From Oscillospiraceae bacterium (GTDB lineage Bacteria; Bacillota_A; Clostridia; Oscillospirales; Ruminococcaceae), in contig CAAFWX010000209.1 of assembly GCA_900766795.1 (NCBI GenBank), positions 1-9,190 of the forward strand: a DNA stretch of 9,190 bases, written 5' to 3'. The position numbers and the translations under genes were made by a program. Shown piece by piece: positions 6,324-9,190 of the stretch. The first letter of the stretch is position 1. Every line of letters begins with the position of its first letter. The notes below the pieces were generated by a model. It was not told the origin of the DNA, searched no databases, and saw only the letters and a program-made list of their open reading frames with translations.

Positions 6324-6773
6324 ATGGCAGACAGGAATAAACTGCTTATCGTTGACGATTTCGAGTTCAATCGTCTTATGCTCAGCGACACTTTCAGCGA
6401 CCGCGACATCATCGAGGCAGAGAACGGCAAGCGTGCAATAGAAGAATTTGAGCTTCACAAAAACGAGCTGTGCGCTGTTCTTCTGGACATCATGATGCCC
6501 GTCATGGACGGCTTCGGCGTGCTGGAATACCTTGTGGAGAAAAAATACATAGAGGACGTACCCGTATTCATCATAAGCGCGGACACCTCCGACAAATCCC
6601 TGTCACGCGCCTATGACCTGGGCGCCGCCGACGTAATCGCAAAGCCCTTCAATATCCGCTTCGTCCGCAGAAGAATCAACAACATCATCGAGCTGTACGA
6701 CCAGCGCCGCCATCTGCGCAGCGTTGTCAGCGCTCAGAACAAGATTCTTGAGCAGCAGGGCGCAAAGAAATAA
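6324..6773 (+). CDS. Stand-alone response-regulator receiver protein
   Basis: A 149-residue single-domain CheY-like protein, expected to be phosphorylated on aspartate by a histidine kinase. All receiver landmarks are visible: acidic pair D11-D12, phospho-acceptor D55 in LLDIMMPVMDG, S85 in FIISAD, and K107-P108 in AKPF. The start at ATG 6324 is set by GGGGGAGAG just upstream and by the promoter at 6256-6284. After the receiver there is only a charged, helical tail (about residues 112-149, RRHLRSVVSAQNKILEQQ). Such a tail usually leads into a GGDEF, EAL or HD-GYP output domain in Clostridia proteins, but here the frame stops and is followed at once by a terminator, so no output-domain remnant remains. 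It might act by binding a partner, or be a phosphate sink. No histidine kinase is in the window. A link to the nearby diguanylate cyclase is speculative. Confidence 0.9.
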   Translation: MADRNKLLIVDDFEFNRLMLSDTFSDRDIIEAENGKRAIEEFELHKNELCAVLLDIMMPVMDGFGVLEYLVEKKYIEDVPVFIISADTSDKSLSRAYDLGAADVIAKPFNIRFVRRRINNIIELYDQRRHLRSVVSAQNKILEQQGAKK

Positions 6774-6786
6774 TCCAAAAGCTATG

Positions 6787-6821
6787 GGCGCTGTCCGAAA
6801 AGGGCAGCGCCTTTGTTTTTT
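6787..6821 (+). terminator. Intrinsic terminator after the receiver gene
   Basis: GGCGCTGTCC (6787-6796) pairs with GGGCAGCGCC (6802-6811) around a GAAAA loop, a ten-pair stem with one G-T pair, followed directly by TTTGTTTTTT. It lies 13 bases after the receiver stop codon and isolates that gene as a single-gene transcript. Confidence 0.92.
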
Positions 6822-6837
6822 GTCCTATTCAGAATTT

Positions 6838-6866
6838 CGATAATATTTTATCGTTTTTCGATAAAA
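6838..6866. promoter_or_regulatory. Overlapping CGATAA inverted repeats (likely operator)
   Basis: CGATAA (6838-6843), TTATCG (6848-6853) and CGATAA (6859-6864) alternate in orientation, making two inverted repeats that share the middle arm. The second extends to eight perfect pairs, TTTTATCG/CGATAAAA (6846-6853 and 6859-6866), with a TTTTT spacer. The cluster ends six bases before the -35 box of the DUF2975 promoter. A binding site for the HTH regulator encoded two genes on is the simplest reading; that is inference. Confidence 0.5.
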
Positions 6867-6871
6867 ACCTA

Positions 6872-6900
6872 TTGACAAATGATAAACTATGTGGTAATAT
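6872..6900 (+). promoter_or_regulatory. Sigma-A-type promoter for the DUF2975/HTH pair
   Basis: TTGACA (6872-6877) is followed after 17 bases by TAATAT (6895-6900), preceded by TGG to give an extended -10. An overlapping TATAAT at 6898-6903 would need a 20-base spacer and is less likely. The transcript would start near 6907 and carry AAGGAGG at 6918-6924. Confidence 0.8.
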
Positions 6901-6935
6901 AATATCCAGAAAGCAACAAGGAGGCTGTAAGGTAT

Positions 6936-7391
6936 ATGTGGAACAAGGACAGGTCGATAGTGCTGACAAAGTGTATAATCAAGGCGGTGTATGCCGCGGT
7001 CGCCGCGTGCTGCGTTTTCGCGCCATTCATGGTGCGATATTATGACGAGCAGGTGCAGCTTGCAAACGGGCAGCCGTCGGTGTTTGTGCCGCTGCTGGTG
7101 ACGCTGTACTGTGTTGTGCCGCCCGCGCTTGCCGCGCTGATATGCCTAGACCGCCTGCTGAACAACATCAAAAAGGGCGAGCCGTTCATCAAGCAGAATG
7201 TTAAGCTGCTCCGCGCGATATCCTATTGCTGCTTTGCCGCCGCGGCTGTGTTCGTGTATTTTTCGTTCTTAAAGCCGTTTGCGTTTGTGGTGGTGTTTGC
7301 CGCTGCGTTTATGGGACTTGTGCTCCGCGTGGTGAAGAACTGCTTCGAGCAGGCTGTCGCTCTCCGCGAGGAGAATGATTTCACGATATGA
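6936..7391 (+). CDS. DUF2975 family membrane protein
   Basis: A 151-residue integral membrane protein of the DUF2975 family, whose function is not known. Four membrane helices are predicted by eye at about residues 10-33, 49-71, 94-113 and 115-133. Family hallmarks are the cytosolic segment GEPFIKQNVKLLRAISYC (from residue 81) and the C-terminal GLVLRVVKNCFEQAVALREE with a final ENDFTI. Length and layout are normal for the family. AAGGAGG (6918-6924) lies 11 bases before the ATG, slightly further than ideal. The gene ends 15 bases before a small HTH regulator; DUF2975 genes next to a YozG-like regulator are a familiar pair in Firmicutes, so the two probably share one transcript. The membrane protein may sense something and act on the regulator, or be its main target, but this is inference. 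Confidence 0.88.
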   Translation: MWNKDRSIVLTKCIIKAVYAAVAACCVFAPFMVRYYDEQVQLANGQPSVFVPLLVTLYCVVPPALAALICLDRLLNNIKKGEPFIKQNVKLLRAISYCCFAAAAVFVYFSFLKPFAFVVVFAAAFMGLVLRVVKNCFEQAVALREENDFTI

Positions 7392-7406
7392 AAGGCGGAA
7401 AGAAAC

Positions 7407-7613
7407 ATGGCAATCGTGATAAATCTCGATGTAATGATGGCAAAGCGGAAAATCTCCTCCAACGACCTGGCAGAGAAAATCGACATAACCCCCGCAAACC
7501 TGTCGGTGCTTAAAACAGGAAAGGCAAAGGCGGTGCGCTTCTCAACGCTGGAAAAGCTGTGCGAGGTGCTTGACTGCCAGCCGGGAGATATCCTCGAATA
7601 CAAACCCGATTAG
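7407..7613 (+). CDS. Small Cro/C1-type HTH regulator, YozG-like
   Basis: A 68-residue DNA-binding protein consisting of a single helix-turn-helix domain. The opening IVINLDVMMAKRKISSNDLA, the recognition region ITPANLSVLKTGKAKAVRF and the ending LDCQPGDILEY closely follow the YozG/Cro-like small regulators of Firmicutes. The helix-turn-helix covers about residues 17-38. There is no ligand or dimerisation domain beyond this. A modest site, AAAGGCGG (7391-7398), precedes the ATG and overlaps the DUF2975 stop, so the two are probably translated together. It likely binds the CGATAA inverted repeats at 6838-6866 and controls its own operon, which is inference. Its gene family almost always lies beside a DUF2975 gene, as here. 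Confidence 0.92.
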   Translation: MAIVINLDVMMAKRKISSNDLAEKIDITPANLSVLKTGKAKAVRFSTLEKLCEVLDCQPGDILEYKPD

Positions 7614-7620
7614 TTACAGC

Positions 7621-7638
7621 AAGCGGTCTGCGCCGCTT
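7621..7638 (+). repeat. Small hairpin between HTH regulator and DUF4173 gene
   Basis: AAGCGG (7621-7626) and CCGCTT (7633-7638) form a six-pair stem around TCTGCG, eight bases after the HTH stop codon. Only TTTATA follows, so termination would be weak or partial. No convincing promoter was found between here and the next ATG, so the downstream gene may be expressed by read-through. Confidence 0.4.
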
Positions 7639-7685
7639 TATACCCGAACACTTACATAAAATAACACTACTGAAAGGAAATAGCA

Positions 7686-9190
7686 ATGAACGAACAATCT
7701 AACACCAACACCCCCGAAATTACCCCGCCCGCGCAGGAAACCCCTGTATATGCTGCCGCACCGATAAAACAGCCCGTTTCCTTTACAGGGATAGATATTG
7801 CTGCCGCGTGGATATGCCTTTTGTTGGGATTTGTATTCACGAGGTACGCCGTAGGCTATGCGGGAGGACTTTGGGGAGGAATCTTCTGGGCGCTGACAGG
7901 CGCGCTCGCCGCTGTGTATGCAAGGGTTAAAAAGCTTAGCGTGACCCGTTGGCACGCGGTTGTGTTCGCAATTTCAGAGCTGTTCTGCCTTGTGCCGCTG
8001 TTTTGCTCTAACGGCTTCATAAACTTCCTTGCCGCCTGCTTTTCGTATATACTGCTTTTCTATCTCGCGGCGGCGGTAAGCGGCGCAGAGCTTTTCGGAA
8101 AGCGCTTTATCCACGATTTGCTTTGCGGGCTGCTTGCACGACCCATGGCGGACTTCGATAAATGCGTGAAAGCCGCGCTGTCGCTTTTAAAGGGCGGAAA
8201 GAACGCGAAAAACGCGCTCTATGCCCTGCTGGGACTTATCCTTGCGCTGCCGCTCACCATTGTGGTGGTGCTGCTTCTGATAAGCTCCGACCGCGCGTTC
8301 AGCGATGTGATGGACAAAGTATTCGGGCAGCTTCCCGGGTTTTCCTCCGAGCTTTTCTGGCAGATTGTCTTTGGAATTGTTATCGGCTTCTACCTTTTCG
8401 GAATGCTGTTTTCCGCCTGCCGCCACAAAGAGTCCGTTTCGGTGGGAGTGCCCTCCTACCGCTTTCTTCCCGCAATCGCGGGGTATGCGGCTGTAACGCC
8501 CGTCTGCATTTTCTACCTCATCTACATCATCACACAGCTAAGCTATCTCACCGGCGCTTTCAGCGGCACACTTCCCGCAGGGTGCAGCTTCTCGGAGTAC
8601 GCCCGCCGAGGATTTTTTGAGCTTTGCATTATCGCGGTCATTAACCTCATAGTAATCGTCTTTTTGCAGACCTTTGTAAAGCGCCTTGATTTTGACGAGC
8701 GCCCCGCCGCACTAAAGGCTTACACCGTTATCATCTCGGTGTTCACTCTGCTGCTGATAACCAGCGCCATCAGCAAGATGTTCCTCTATATTGATAACAT
8801 GGGCATGACCCCGCTTCGTATCTACACCTCGTGGTTTATGCTTGTGCTGGCAATAACCTTTGTGGTGATAATCATTTTGCAGTTCAGGGAAATTCCGTTC
8901 TGGCGGGTTCTGTTCGCGGCGTTCACGGTAATGTTCGCGCTGCTGTGCTTTGGCAATCCCGACAGAATGATTGCCTCTTATAACGTCCACGCCTTCATGA
9001 GCGGCGACCTCGAGGACATTGATTTCTCGGTTCTCAAGGAGCTTTCGGTGTCTGCTGTCGAGCCGTTGAACGAGCTTGCCCAAAGCGATGAGTTCGGCAT
9101 GAAGCAGGGCATGGCGCTCAACACCATGCGCGAAATTCTTGATGAAGCAGGCGACGGATTCGCCTATTTCAGCATTCCCCGCGCAAGCGC
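7686..9190 (+). CDS. DUF4173 (DUF4153-like) membrane protein, 3' end missing
   Basis: An open frame from ATG 7686 to the right edge, 501 codons without a stop, so the C-terminus lies outside the window. After a Pro/Thr-rich, probably cytosolic, N-terminal tail of about 33 residues there are many hydrophobic segments, consistent with ten or more membrane helices. Segments typical of DUF4173/DUF4153 proteins are SEYARRGFFELCIIAVINL, YIDNMGMTPLRIYTSWFM and NPDRMIASYNVHAF, after which the protein becomes less hydrophobic (DLEDIDFSVLKELSV). The family has no established function; it is a polytopic membrane protein of unknown substrate. AAAGGA lies 8 bases before the ATG. It follows the HTH regulator by 72 bases in the same direction. 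Co-regulation with the DUF2975/HTH pair is likely by position but is not shown, because a small hairpin separates them. Confidence 0.82.
   Translation, partial: MNEQSNTNTPEITPPAQETPVYAAAPIKQPVSFTGIDIAAAWICLLLGFVFTRYAVGYAGGLWGGIFWALTGALAAVYARVKKLSVTRWHAVVFAISELFCLVPLFCSNGFINFLAACFSYILLFYLAAAVSGAELFGKRFIHDLLCGLLARPMADFDKCVKAALSLLKGGKNAKNALYALLGLILALPLTIVVVLLLISSDRAFSDVMDKVFGQLPGFSSELFWQIVFGIVIGFYLFGMLFSACRHKESVSVGVPSYRFLPAIAGYAAVTPVCIFYLIYIITQLSYLTGAFSGTLPAGCSFSEYARRGFFELCIIAVINLIVIVFLQTFVKRLDFDERPAALKAYTVIISVFTLLLITSAISKMFLYIDNMGMTPLRIYTSWFMLVLAITFVVIIILQFREIPFWRVLFAAFTVMFALLCFGNPDRMIASYNVHAFMSGDLEDIDFSVLKELSVSAVEPLNELAQSDEFGMKQGMALNTMREILDEAGDGFAYFSIPRAS

Noticed and set aside
8162..8620. A 152-codon plus-strand frame inside the DUF4173 gene
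   Set aside because: Shifted-frame composition with no motif; the membrane-protein frame is continuous from 7686 to the window end.
1..9190. CRISPR array, insertion sequence, tRNA, phage genes or attachment sites
   Set aside because: No regularly spaced direct repeats, transposase, integrase or tRNA-like cloverleaf was seen; genes have family-typical lengths and similar base use.

Overview
The window looks like chromosomal DNA of a Gram-positive anaerobe of the class Clostridia, most likely a Ruminococcus/Oscillospiraceae-type gut or rumen bacterium recovered by metagenomics. The basis is purine-rich AGGAGG-type ribosome binding sites, sigma-A (TTGACA/TATAAT) promoters, short operon gaps, moderately GC-rich coding sequence with AT-rich control regions, and Firmicutes gene families (LacI-like/GGDEF fusion, DUF2975 with a YozG-like regulator, DUF4173). 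The genus is inference. The first 12 bases match the end of an Illumina adapter, so the left edge is an untrimmed read end, not genome.

Layout. (1) Bases 13-442, minus strand: 5' part of azlC, a branched-chain amino acid exporter subunit. (2) 443-711: divergent control region with a promoter for each direction and a small palindrome between them. (3) 712-2664: a soluble protein with a LacI-type ligand-binding domain fused to an apparently active GGDEF diguanylate cyclase, with no DNA-binding domain. (4) 2753-6087: a tight four-gene operon: TerY-like von Willebrand A protein, PP2C-type phosphatase (TAATG overlap), and two tandem divergent SseB-domain proteins. The first two match the phosphatase and vWA members of the TerY-P triad, but no kinase is present. 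(5) 6088-6323: intergenic region with a hairpin-rich, repeat-like element and then a perfect consensus sigma-A promoter. (6) 6324-6773: stand-alone response-regulator receiver, closed by a strong intrinsic terminator. (7) 6837-9190: a promoter with overlapping CGATAA inverted repeats driving a DUF2975 membrane protein and a small YozG-like HTH regulator, followed by a DUF4173 membrane protein cut by the right edge.

How they may work together. Genes 3 to 6 suggest a cytoplasmic signalling neighbourhood: a small-molecule sensor that makes c-di-GMP, a vWA/PP2C protein-phosphorylation module, two SseB proteins of unknown role that could be its clients, and a receiver with no output domain. The DUF2975/HTH/DUF4173 set is a separate, probably self-regulated, membrane module. 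Family assignments are from recognised motifs; functional links between the blocks are inference. No tRNA, rRNA, CRISPR array, insertion sequence or transposase was seen.
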